Numbered from the stretch's first letter, positions 1-9,330 are shown. The stretch is 13,016 nt of DNA from Rhizobium sp. Q54 (GCA_945872035.1 CAMBYA010000031.1:1-13016), one strand, 5' to 3'. Program-made: numbers and translations. Notes: generated by a model from the sequence alone, not told the origin.

Positions 1-461
1 GGGGCGCCGCCGCCATCCTGCTGGCGGCGCTGGGGCTGGCCAGCGGCACCATCCTGGCCGACAAGGCCAGCGACTATCACTCGATTCCGATCGGCTTCGG
101 CGTGATGTGGATCGCCACGCTGGTCTCCGTGCCGATCTGGCTGGCGACCAGCGGCGGCGCCTTGCCCGAGCACGTGTCGTGGCAATCGGCGGTGGCGGTC
201 GCGGGGCTGGCGATCTTCTCGACGGCGCTGCCGACCCTGCTGCTGATCTACCTGGTGCGCAGCGCCGGGCCGTCCTTCGCCGGCTTCTCCAACTATCTGG
301 TGCCGGTGATCGGCGTCGCGCTGGGCATCGCGTTTCTCGACGAACCGCTGACCTGGTACGCCATCGTCGCCCTGTGCCTGATCATCGGCGGCATCGTGGT
401 TGGACAGATCGGCGGGCGGAAGGGCGGGAAAAAGGCAGCGGCACCGGCCGCCGTCCGCTGA
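1..461 (+). CDS. EamA/DMT-family permease, C-terminal part (5' end cut by window edge)
   Basis: Probable inner-membrane drug/metabolite transporter; the substrate cannot be told. The frame is open from base 3 with no start in view, so the gene begins left of the window. About 152 residues are visible: alternating hydrophobic helices and short polar turns. The last part contains 'GPSFAGFSNYLVPVIGVALG' and 'LDEPLTWY', the typical end of an EamA repeat, in which a helix after a small-residue stretch is followed by a conserved E-P pair. The protein ends in a basic cytoplasmic tail (GGRKGGKKAAAPAAVR). An in-frame ATG at 102 is internal to the domain and is not the start. The next gene, trmO, is on the same strand 56 nt downstream. 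Confidence 0.85.
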   Translation, partial: GAAAILLAALGLASGTILADKASDYHSIPIGFGVMWIATLVSVPIWLATSGGALPEHVSWQSAVAVAGLAIFSTALPTLLLIYLVRSAGPSFAGFSNYLVPVIGVALGIAFLDEPLTWYAIVALCLIIGGIVVGQIGGRKGGKKAAAPAAVR

Positions 462-517
462 ACTGGCGGGCGCCGGCATCTGGTGACGACGCTTGCGCGG
501 CACGGTATCCTGCCACC

Positions 518-985
518 ATGACACAGGCCATCCTGCTGCTGCCCATCGGCTTCGTCCGCAACGCCCGCACCGAGGCGATCGACGACGGCTGGGACGCGGT
601 TGACAGCCACATCGAACTGGACCCGGCGGTTTTCGGGCCCGATGCACTGACCGGTCTCGAACAGTTCTCCCACGTGGAGATCCTGTTCCATTTCCACCTG
701 TTGGCCGACTCGAAGGTCCACACGGGCGCCCGGCACCCGCGCGGCAACATGGACCTGCCCCGTGTCGGCATATTCGCCCAGCGTGGCAAGGACCGGCCGA
801 ACCGGCTGGGCCTGTGCGTGTGCCCATTGCTGAAGGTGGAGGGCACCACCCTCACCGTCCGCGGCCTCGACGCCATTGACGGCACGCCGGTGGTGGACAT
901 CAAGCCGTGGATGAAGGGCTTCGCGCCGCGCGGCGAGGTCCGCGAGCCCGAGTGGGCTGCGGAGATCATGCGGGACTACTGGTAG
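518..985 (+). CDS. trmO: TrmO-like tRNA (t6A37) N6-methyltransferase, TsaA/UPF0066 domain
   Basis: Predicted SAM-dependent enzyme that methylates N6-threonylcarbamoyladenosine at position 37 of certain tRNAs. The 155-aa product covers one TsaA-like beta-barrel domain. Family motifs are visible: 'LPIGFVRNA' near residues 8-16, 'RHPRG' at 72-76, 'GIFAQRGKDRPNRLGL' at 84-99 and 'DAIDGTPVVDIKPW' at 118-131. Escherichia coli TrmO is longer, with an extra C-terminal domain; this is the short single-domain form common in other bacteria and archaea. Its tRNA substrate is therefore less certain. The frame is open far upstream, but homology begins at the ATG at 518. I see no strong Shine-Dalgarno sequence there. 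A palindromic element starts 14 nt after the stop. Confidence 0.88.
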   Translation: MTQAILLLPIGFVRNARTEAIDDGWDAVDSHIELDPAVFGPDALTGLEQFSHVEILFHFHLLADSKVHTGARHPRGNMDLPRVGIFAQRGKDRPNRLGLCVCPLLKVEGTTLTVRGLDAIDGTPVVDIKPWMKGFAPRGEVREPEWAAEIMRDYW

Positions 986-999
986 GCACCCGCACCATC

Positions 1000-1099
1000 C
1001 GTCATCCCGGCGAAGGCCGGGACCCAGACTTGACAGTCCGGCGCGCTTCGCGCCGGTCTTTTCGTGAGGGACTGGATCCCGCCCTCCGCCGGGATGACG
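1000..1099. repeat. Intergenic palindromic element, copy 1 (long form)
   Basis: A 100-bp element bounded by CGTCATCCCGGCG and CGCCGGGATGACG. The left arm continues as GAAGGCCGGGACCCAG; the right arm differs from a perfect complement at three positions over 27 nt. The centre holds a strong hairpin, CCGGCGCG-CTT-CGCGCCGG (1038-1056), followed by TCTTTT on the plus strand, which resembles an intrinsic terminator placed to end the permease/trmO transcript. It lies between the convergent trmO and the gene at 1126-1527. Copy 3 (9157-9258) is nearly the reverse complement of this copy. Copy 2 (5755-5825) shares only the arms. This is the kind of repeat common in alphaproteobacterial intergenic regions; whether it is REP-like or MITE-like is not decided by the sequence. 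Confidence 0.9.
1038..1062 (+). terminator. Possible intrinsic terminator inside palindromic element copy 1
   Basis: An 8-bp all-G/C stem (1038-1045 with 1049-1056, 3-nt loop) is followed by TCTTTT at 1057-1062. It lies 52 nt after the trmO stop and points the right way to end that transcript. The T tract is short and interrupted by C, and the hairpin is part of a repeat, so termination is inferred only. Confidence 0.4.
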
Positions 1100-1125
1100 G
1101 CTGTAGATGAGGCACAGGTATGCCC

Positions 1126-1527
1126 CTATTTTCCCGCCAGCAGCAGATATACTTCGTTCGGACCGGAGCCGTTGTAGATGGCAAGCCTACCTGCGATGCA
1201 GGATGCGATCGAACCGTGATCATCATCCATGGCAAAGCAACCCAGCATTTCGTGTAACGGCCACGATTGTCCGTCGATCCGGTGATCGGTCGACATGACG
1301 AAAGCCGTCTGCGGGCCGCCCAGGGCCGTCATCCGAGCCATGATGGCGGCGACCGTTGCGGGATGCAGGTCAAGCTCTTCGGCCTTCGCCATGTTCAAAT
1401 AGCGGAAATGGTAGAGTTCCAAGAGGAATTTCTGCCGACGCCTGGAATCGGACAGGAAACCACGGAAACGGTCCCGCTTGGATGGGACCACGAAGCTGTC
1501 AAGAAACCCGGCTTCGTGGTCATCCAT
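1126..1527 (-). CDS. Uncharacterised 133-aa protein co-transcribed with thiC
   Basis: I do not recognise a named domain. The product is soluble with no signal peptide. The N-terminal half is charged and helical, with 'VPSKRDRFRGFL' and 'RRRQKFLLELYHFRYL' (residues 30-45). The C-terminal end is distinctive: 'SCIAGRLAIYNGSGPNE' at 109-125, then VYLLLAGK. From memory, similar 120-160-aa unnamed proteins occur singly in proteobacteria and cyanobacteria with the same pattern (basic patch plus LYHF early, GRLA-Y-G-GPNE late); I cannot confirm this here. The ATG at 1527 lies 5 nt after the thiC stop. The end of thiC (GGGGGAG) serves as its ribosome binding site, which favours this start and implies translational coupling. 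Codon use is less G+C-biased than in thiC. It ends convergently with trmO, with palindromic copy 1 between them. Confidence 0.8.
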   Translation of the reverse strand: MDDHEAGFLDSFVVPSKRDRFRGFLSDSRRRQKFLLELYHFRYLNMAKAEELDLHPATVAAIMARMTALGGPQTAFVMSTDHRIDGQSWPLHEMLGCFAMDDDHGSIASCIAGRLAIYNGSGPNEVYLLLAGK

Positions 1528-1532
1528 GCCGT

Positions 1533-3522
<1,990 letters not shown>

Positions 3523-3529
3523 CGAGCTC

Positions 3530-3559
3530 AATATGTGCACCGAAGTGCCGCCGCGTCAA
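3530..3559 (-). promoter_or_regulatory. Candidate sigma70-type promoter for thiC
   Basis: On the minus strand there is TTGACG (complement of 3554-3559; 5 of 6 to consensus), an 18-nt spacer, and CATATT (complement of 3530-3535; 4 of 6). The expected start point is near 3524, just before the TPP aptamer. That position is what gives the call weight. Confidence 0.6.
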
Positions 3560-3720
3560 CCGGTGCCGGCCCTAGAGACGCATTCCAGTCCAGATCACGG
3601 CTTCGGTCGACCAACGCACAACCGGAGTATCCGCGAGGCATGACCGGACGCGGCAGGCTCCGGTCTTCCGCCACACTTCCAAGTTCAGCCCAATCCCCTC
3701 CAAACACCACTTGAAATTGT

Positions 3721-3732
3721 ATAAAATTTTAT
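3721..3732. repeat. AT-only 12-nt perfect palindrome
   Basis: ATAAAATTTTAT is a perfect palindrome inside an unusually AT-rich stretch (about 3711-3740) between thiC and the small frame at 3772. It may be an operator or part of a promoter; no good -35/-10 pair with normal spacing is present. Apart from this, I find nothing supportable between about 3560 and 3770. Confidence 0.4.
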
Positions 3733-3771
3733 CTACTAAACGGCGAAACTGTGTCAAACCAGACATGCGCC

Positions 3772-3963
3772 ATGCCGACTCACACACCGTCCAATCTTGT
3801 CACCCTGCTTGGCCGCCGCTCGCGCCAGGACCTCGTCGACATCCGGGTCCGCGCGCACCGGGCCGGCGACAAGGCCTTGGTGTGCCAGTGCCAGACCGAG
3901 CTGGACCGGCAGGCGCGGATGTTTGCGCAAGTTCCTCTGAAAGCCGCAGCCAGCCAGCGTTAG
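3772..3963 (+). CDS. Possible small hypothetical protein, 63 aa
   Basis: I do not recognise this protein. Its start could be the ATG at 3772 or a GTG at 3751 (70 aa); neither has a clear ribosome binding site. The product is hydrophilic and strongly basic: 'LVTLLGRRSRQDLVDIRVRA' followed by 'HRAGDKALVCQCQTELDRQA'. The codons through the middle favour G/C in the third position, as in genuine genes nearby, which is the main support. An AT-rich stretch at 3711-3740 lies upstream and could hold a promoter. It ends 30 nt from the convergent stop of mtnA. A chance open frame remains possible. Confidence 0.45.
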   Translation: MPTHTPSNLVTLLGRRSRQDLVDIRVRAHRAGDKALVCQCQTELDRQARMFAQVPLKAAASQR

Positions 3964-3993
3964 CGCGGCCTGCTTCCTTTAGCCGATGACCTT

Positions 3994-5078
<1,085 letters not shown>

Positions 5079-5082
<4 letters not shown>

Positions 5083-5738
5083 TCCCGGCCCCCAGGCTGT
5101 TTCCCGTATGTCGCGTAGCGCGCCAGCGCCTCGTCCATCTGCGCCTCGGTCAGCAGCACCGGCGTGCCGGTCTGCCGGGCGATGCAGTATTGCCGCGCCA
5201 GCGCCTCGACCTCGACGGCGAGCGACAGCGCCCGCTGCATGGTCGTCTCGCAGACGATCATGCCGTGATTGGCCAGCAGGCACGCCTTGCGGGCATCCAG
5301 CGCCGTCAGCATGGCGGCCGACAGCGCGGCGCTGCCATAGAGCGCATAGTCCGAGCAGCGGATATCCGGCCCGCCCGCCGCCGCGACCATGTAATGGAAC
5401 CGCGGGATGCCTTCGCGCAGGCACGCCAGCGCCGTGGCATAGGGCGGATGGGCGTGCAGCACCGCGTTCATCTCGGGCCGCGCCCGGTAGATGTCGCAAT
5501 GCATGCGCCATTCGCTCGACGGCTCGAGCGGCCCGTGCGCATGTCCGTCCAGCGTGACATAGACCATGTCGGCTGGCCTGAGCGCGTCGTAGCGCAGGCC
5601 GGTCGGCGTCACCAGGAAGCCGTCCAGCCAGCGCGCCGAGCCATTGCCCGACGTGCCGTGGTTGACGCCAAGCGCCGTCATGGCGAGGCACGCGTCGATC
5701 ACGGATTGGCCGATGGAATGGCGGTCGCTGGCGGTCAT
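5079..5738 (-). CDS. Class II aldolase, FucA/Ald2-like (probable 5-methylthioribulose-1-P / 5-deoxyribulose-1-P aldolase)
   Basis: Zinc-dependent class II aldolase/adducin-fold enzyme of 219 aa. Its metal and catalytic residues line up with Escherichia coli fuculose-1-phosphate aldolase with a constant three-residue shift: Glu76 in 'EPSSEWRMH', His95 and His97 in '[13 protein letters not shown]', and His158 in '[11 protein letters not shown]'. Also visible is '[12 protein letters not shown]' (26-37), the phosphate-binding glycine/serine loop. Paired with mtnA, the likely reaction is cleavage of the ketose-1-phosphate to dihydroxyacetone phosphate plus methylthioacetaldehyde or acetaldehyde (Ald2 of the DHAP shunt). 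MtnB dehydratase shares the fold, but the FucA-like HAHPPYA motif and lack of mtnC/D favour an aldolase. The ATG at 5738 is out of frame with an ATG at 5748 that is closer to AAGGA. Confidence 0.88.
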
Positions 5739-5754
5739 GGCTCGTCATTAATCC

Positions 5755-5825
5755 TTGTCATCCCGGCGAAAGCCGGGACCCAGAACAGCGGTCGGACTGG
5801 GTCCCGGCTTTCGCCGGGATGACAA
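5755..5825. repeat. Intergenic palindromic element, copy 2 (short form, perfect 29-bp arms)
   Basis: The left arm at 5755-5783 (TTGTCATCCCGGCGAAAGCC then GGGACCCAG) is perfectly complementary to the right arm at 5797-5825, with a 13-nt loop. Each arm is itself a small hairpin, CCCGGC-GAAA-GCCGGG, with a GNRA-type loop on one strand. The internal hairpin of the long copies (1000-1099, 9157-9258) is missing. It sits 16 nt upstream of the aldolase start and downstream of the VOC gene on the same strand, so it could separate or stabilise the two transcripts. Confidence 0.92.
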
Positions 5826-5880
5826 CATTGGATGGGAATGGTCTACACGCTGCGGCGCATTTCGCAACCCCGGCGTAGCC

Positions 5881-6234
5881 TTACGCCATCAACGTCAGCA
5901 CGTTGCCCGACGGATCGCGGAAATAGGCCAGCGTGCCGCCCCAGGGCTGGGTCTCGGGCGGGCCTTCGAACGGCACGCCCTTGGCGGTGAGCTCCCTGTA
6001 CACCGCGTCCATGTCGTCGACCGCGATCGACACGCCGATGAAGCGTCCCGGCGCGGCGCCCATGGTGCGCTCCTCGCCGACCACCGTGACGATGAACTGG
6101 ATCGGCTCGACCTCGACGCCGAAGGCGCCCATCTCGGGAATCTCCCAGGCCAGCTTCAGGCCGAGCGTGTCCACATAGAACGCCCGTGCCGCGAGGATGT
6201 CGTCGACCAGGATCTGGATGCCGTAGACCTTCAT
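5881..6234 (-). CDS. VOC-superfamily (glyoxalase/bleomycin-resistance fold) protein
   Basis: Small 117-aa protein with two beta-alpha-beta-beta-beta repeats. The first has 'QILVDDILAARAFYVDTLGL' (7-26). The second has 'GVSIAVDDMDAVYRELTAKG' (67-86) and ends 'YFRDPSGNVLTLMA' (104-117). The usual metal-binding positions look altered: Gln7 in the first strand, Ser69 where the second repeat often has His, and Thr114 where the final strand often has Glu ('DPxGNxxEL'). It may therefore be a binding protein rather than a metalloenzyme. The substrate is unknown. Its ATG lies 16 nt after the dtd stop with a GGGAAGG site between, so the two form an operon. Confidence 0.85.
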   Translation of the reverse strand: MKVYGIQILVDDILAARAFYVDTLGLKLAWEIPEMGAFGVEVEPIQFIVTVVGEERTMGAAPGRFIGVSIAVDDMDAVYRELTAKGVPFEGPPETQPWGGTLAYFRDPSGNVLTLMA

Positions 6235-6254
6235 GCCGTCGCCTTCCCTTTCAT
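6231..6254 (-). other. Seven-codon frame bridging dtd and the VOC gene
   Basis: ATG AAA GGG AAG GCG ACG GCA TGA. Its ATG overlaps the dtd stop (ATGA) and its stop overlaps the VOC start (ATGA). If translated, it would carry ribosomes from dtd to the VOC gene. The bases between also contain the VOC Shine-Dalgarno sequence, so chance is a fair alternative. Confidence 0.3.
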
Positions 6255-6712
6255 GATTCCTTCGAATCCATCCATAGGGTGAAAGGCCCGTCGTTGACGA
6301 GACTTACCTGCATGGACGCCGCGAATCGTCCGGTCTGGACCGGCACGCCCTCGCCCGCCAGCAGCGCGCAGAATCTCTCGTAAAGCGCCTTCGCCACGTC
6401 CGGCGCGGCGGCGCGCGAGAAGCCCGGGCGGTTGCCCTTGCGCCAGTCCGCCGCCAGGGTGAACTGGCTGACCACCAGCGCCGCGCCGTTCACATCCAGC
6501 ACCGACAAATTGGTCTTGCCGTCCCCGTCCGGGAACAGCCGCATGCGGGCGATCTTGCCAGCGAAATAGCGCGCGTCGTCCTCGGTGTCGCCGTGCTCGG
6601 CGCACAGCAGGACGAGCAGGCCCCGGCCGATCGCCCCGACCGTCTCCCATTTACCTTCTGGATTGGCGACCGAAACGGCGGCTTCCGTCACCCGTTGCAG
6701 CAGTGCCCGCAT
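6251..6712 (-). CDS. dtd: D-aminoacyl-tRNA deacylase
   Basis: Cytoplasmic proofreading enzyme that hydrolyses D-amino acids (and glycine mis-charged on tRNA-Ala) from tRNA. The 153-aa length is typical. The N terminus 'MRALLQRVTEAAVSV' is standard. The two active-site motifs are present: 'SQFTLAAD' at 82-89 and 'NDGPFT' at 140-145, carrying the cross-subunit Gly-cisPro. The second motif is normally NxGPVT; the Val-to-Phe change is the only oddity. The ATG at 6712 is 68 nt from the divergent start of the hydrolase gene at 6781. The VOC gene follows in the same operon. Confidence 0.96.
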   Translation of the reverse strand: MRALLQRVTEAAVSVANPEGKWETVGAIGRGLLVLLCAEHGDTEDDARYFAGKIARMRLFPDGDGKTNLSVLDVNGAALVVSQFTLAADWRKGNRPGFSRAAAPDVAKALYERFCALLAGEGVPVQTGRFAASMQVSLVNDGPFTLWMDSKES

Positions 6713-6780
6713 TCGCTTCCTCTGGTCTTGCGCCCCCTTCGGCGCTATGTGTTCATCAACCTAGCGATCAGGACACTGCC

Positions 6781-7446
6781 ATGAAAGCCGCCATCATTCC
6801 CGTCACGCCGTTCGCCCAGAACTCTTGCGTCATCTGGTGCGAGAAGACCATGCGCGGCGCGGTCACCGATCCCGGCGGCGACCTGGACAAGATCCTGGCG
6901 GTGGCAGCGGAAAACGGCGTCACCATCGAGAAGATCCTGATCACCCACGCCCATCTCGACCATGCCGGCGCCACCGCCGAGCTGGCCGAGAAGCTGGGCG
7001 TGCCGATCGAGGGCCCGCACAAGCGCGACCAGTTCCTGATCGACCAGCTGCCCAAGTCGGCCGAGCGCTACCGCTTCCCCGAGGCCCGCACCTTCGTGCC
7101 GACCCGCTGGCTGGAGGACGGCGACACCGTCACCCTCGGCGAGGAAGTGCTGGACGTGGTGCATTGCCCCGGCCACACGCCCGGCCATGTGGTGTTCATC
7201 AGCCAGACCGGCCGCATCGCCATCGTCGGCGACGTGCTGTTCCAGGGCTCCATCGGCCGCACGGACCTGCCCCAGGGCAATTACGGCCATCTGATCGACG
7301 CCATCACCAACAAGCTGTGGAAGTTCGGCGACGATATCACCTTCGTCCCCGGCCACGGCGGCACCTCGACCTTCGGCAACGAGCGCAAGTGGAACCCGTT
7401 CGTGTCCGACTTCGCCATCAGCATGAATTCCGGGCAGGGTGTTTGA
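6781..7446 (+). CDS. Metallo-beta-lactamase-fold hydrolase, YcbL/glyoxalase II-like
   Basis: Soluble 221-aa dinuclear metal hydrolase. Ligands are all present: the 'THAHLDHAG' motif (His56, His58, Asp60, His61), 'CPGHTPGH' (His132, His136), Asp151 in 'VGDVLFQGSIGRTDLP' and His192 in 'PGHGGTSTFGNER'. The short C-terminal region, without the long helical substrate domain of classical glyoxalase II, fits the YcbL group, whose members hydrolyse thioesters such as S-lactoylglutathione weakly. The physiological substrate is not established. The ATG at 6781 has AGGA about 8 nt upstream; longer forms reaching 6703 would run back over dtd. It is divergent from dtd. Confidence 0.92.
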   Translation: MKAAIIPVTPFAQNSCVIWCEKTMRGAVTDPGGDLDKILAVAAENGVTIEKILITHAHLDHAGATAELAEKLGVPIEGPHKRDQFLIDQLPKSAERYRFPEARTFVPTRWLEDGDTVTLGEEVLDVVHCPGHTPGHVVFISQTGRIAIVGDVLFQGSIGRTDLPQGNYGHLIDAITNKLWKFGDDITFVPGHGGTSTFGNERKWNPFVSDFAISMNSGQGV

Positions 7447-7533
7447 CAGACAGCCTTGCACGAGCACCGATCGAAATTCGTCAAGCTGCGCGTTGTTCTA
7501 ATTGATCCGAGAATTCGAGATTGAGGCAAACCG

Positions 7534-8034
7534 ATGCGAAGCGCGCTCGATGTTCCGCCGGACGATTTCAACGAATTTGAGAAGGATCTCGTCGCCAACG
7601 TCCGCGAACATGGATGGTCCTGCAACGCGATCATGGCCGAGAACGATAGCCTTAGCTTCAGCTACACCATCGGGTTTCAGAAAACGCTCGGTCATCCGGA
7701 ACTGATCGTCTTCTCGTTGAACGGCAAGGTCGCCCACGGCGTATTTTGGGACATGTTCAGGGCCATTCGCGACGGACGCGAATTTCCTATCGGACAACGA
7801 GTGCAGGGCATCTTCAACGGTGCGGACGCAATGCTGCTGCCAGTCGCAATGCACCACTACCGTGAACACCTGCTGTCGGCGCGGTGGTTCTACGTCAATG
7901 AGGATTGTCCCTGCCTCCAGCTCATCTGGCCCGATCCCAAGGGTCGGTTCCCATGGGAACCGGGAGCCGACGAGCGGTTCGCCGACAGCCAGATCGACCT
8001 GTCCCCAACCGGATGGCGCAACCTACTAAGCTGA
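7534..8034 (+). CDS. DUF4262 domain-containing protein
   Basis: Uncharacterised 166-aa soluble protein. The DUF4262 pattern is clear: 'EHGW' at 25-28, 'SYTIGFQKTLGHPELIVF' at 43-60, and 'LQLIWPDPKGRFPWEPG' at 128-144. The ATG at 7534 has GAGG 7 nt upstream. Members are scattered and often acquired; no activity is established that I can name. The gene and its leader are visibly less G+C-rich and use more A/T-ending codons than the flanking genes, which suggests transfer. It probably has its own promoter in the 87-nt gap after the hydrolase gene, but I see no convincing one. Confidence 0.88.
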   Translation: MRSALDVPPDDFNEFEKDLVANVREHGWSCNAIMAENDSLSFSYTIGFQKTLGHPELIVFSLNGKVAHGVFWDMFRAIRDGREFPIGQRVQGIFNGADAMLLPVAMHHYREHLLSARWFYVNEDCPCLQLIWPDPKGRFPWEPGADERFADSQIDLSPTGWRNLLS

Positions 8035-8119
8035 TACGCGGCCCCACCGGAAGTCGCAAGCCGCCCCTGTTTCTATTCGGTAACTTCAGCATTATGCTGG
8101 CGCCAAACGGAGGAACATC

Positions 8120-9151
8120 ATGGCCAAGCTGGCGCCCGGTCTGAAGCTGCGTCTCGACCCACAGGACGAGTACACGCATACGCCCGAAGCGGCGAAGAAC
8201 TACAACGAGAGCATGTATTTCAACATGTACGATCCGGCGCAGCGGATCGGCGGCTGGTTCCGCATCGGCAACCGGCCCAACGAGAACTATGCCGAGATGT
8301 CGTGCTGCCTGTACCTGCCCGACGGCAAGGTGGCCTTCATCTTCAAGCGGGCCGAGATCGCCAATAACGACGCCATGGACGCCGGCGGCATGCGCATCGA
8401 CGTCATCGAGCCGTTCAAGCGGCTGAAGGTGAGGTTCGAGGGCGATGCCTGCCTGCTGTCGGATCCGCACCAGATGGCGAACCCGAAGAAGGCGTTCGCG
8501 GGAAACCCCATGGTGAAGGTCGCCATGAGCCTGGACTACACCGGCGTGTCGCCCATGGACGGCGGCGAGATCGTCAACGAGGACGGCTCGAAGCTGGAAC
8601 TGGACCCGGAGAAGAGTTTCCTGCGCGGCCATTACGAGCAGCACATGGCGGCGGCCGGGACCATCTCGGTCGATGGCCGGTCATGGACGGTCAACGGATA
8701 CGGCGTGCGCGACAAGTCGTGGGGTCCGCGCCACTGGCAGGCGATCAGCTGGTACAAGTGGCTGCCGATGAATTTCGGCCCGGACTTCGGCATGGTGATG
8801 ACCGTCTCCGGCACGCCGGACGGCCAGCGCGCCAGCGGCATGGTGTTCGAGGACGGCCGGTACTGGCCCATCGAGGACGCGCGCATCGAGGCCGAATTTG
8901 ACGAAAACTGGTACCAGAAGTCGCTGACCGCCTGGTGCCGCACGGAAAAGGGCGAATACCGCGTCGACGGCAAGGTCCTGTCGCTGATCCCGCTGCGAAA
9001 CCGACGCACGGCGCCGGACGGCACCCTGCTCAGCACCCGGATCACCGAGGGCATGACCGAATACCGCTGCAACGGCAAGGTGGGCTACGGCCTGTCGGAG
9101 TTCCTCGACCAGGTGGTCGACGGCGTGCCGGTGAGCGTGTCGGCCGCCTAA
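8120..9151 (+). CDS. Uncharacterised 343-aa protein, DUF7064/DUF7065-like (CrtC/AttH-type lipocalin fold suspected)
   Basis: No signal peptide or membrane helix is seen. The sequence is rich in beta-forming and aromatic residues. Two segments stand out: 'GGWFRIGNRPNENYAEM' at 44-60 and 'GYGVRDKSWGPRHWQ' at 193-207. The second resembles the D-x-SWG motif of CrtC/AttH-like two-domain lipocalin proteins. From memory, the arrangement matches the pair now called DUF7065 (N-terminal) and DUF7064 (C-terminal), found in alphaproteobacteria and actinobacteria near lipid or steroid catabolism genes; nothing here confirms that role. The start is well supported: AACGGAGGAAC precedes the ATG by about 7 nt. 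A palindromic repeat begins 6 nt after the stop. Confidence 0.8.
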   Translation: MAKLAPGLKLRLDPQDEYTHTPEAAKNYNESMYFNMYDPAQRIGGWFRIGNRPNENYAEMSCCLYLPDGKVAFIFKRAEIANNDAMDAGGMRIDVIEPFKRLKVRFEGDACLLSDPHQMANPKKAFAGNPMVKVAMSLDYTGVSPMDGGEIVNEDGSKLELDPEKSFLRGHYEQHMAAAGTISVDGRSWTVNGYGVRDKSWGPRHWQAISWYKWLPMNFGPDFGMVMTVSGTPDGQRASGMVFEDGRYWPIEDARIEAEFDENWYQKSLTAWCRTEKGEYRVDGKVLSLIPLRNRRTAPDGTLLSTRITEGMTEYRCNGKVGYGLSEFLDQVVDGVPVSVSAA

Positions 9152-9156
9152 AAATT

Positions 9157-9258
9157 CGTCATCCCGGCGAAGGCCGGGACCCAGCCCCTCTTACAAAAAG
9201 ACCGGCGCGAAGCGCGCCGTACTGTCAAGTCTGGGTCCCGGCCTTCGCCGGGATGACG
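9157..9258. repeat. Intergenic palindromic element, copy 3 (long form, inverted relative to copy 1)
   Basis: A 102-bp element with perfect 28-nt inverted arms (9157-9184 and 9231-9258). Its interior is nearly the reverse complement of copy 1: the stretch reading ACTTGACAGT and a CGGCGCG/CGCGCCG hairpin (9203-9219) with a T-tract on the minus strand. It starts 6 nt after the stop of the 343-aa gene and ends 72 nt before pirin. Here the terminator-like face points against the direction of both neighbouring genes. The unbroken arms suggest a younger copy than the one at 1000. Confidence 0.92.
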
Positions 9259-9330
9259 ATGGTATTGTGTGGTGGACAGGGGTGCGAAACCTCACCAACC
9301 TTCGACTAAACACAACGCCGGAGCCATCCC

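Noticed and set aside
3572..3787. 71-codon minus-strand frame in the thiC upstream region
   Set aside because: No ribosome binding site, Trp/Cys/Arg-rich non-gene-like composition, and it overlaps the AT palindrome; no family resemblance.
7443..7471. TTGACA overlapping the hydrolase stop as a -35 for the DUF4262 gene
   Set aside because: A perfect -35, but the sequence at 16-18 nt spacing (ACCGAT region) does not resemble a -10 box.
8087..8099. CAGCA-TTA-TGCTG inverted repeat upstream of the 343-aa gene
   Set aside because: A 5-bp stem is too short to call a terminator or operator, and no T tract or conserved site accompanies it.
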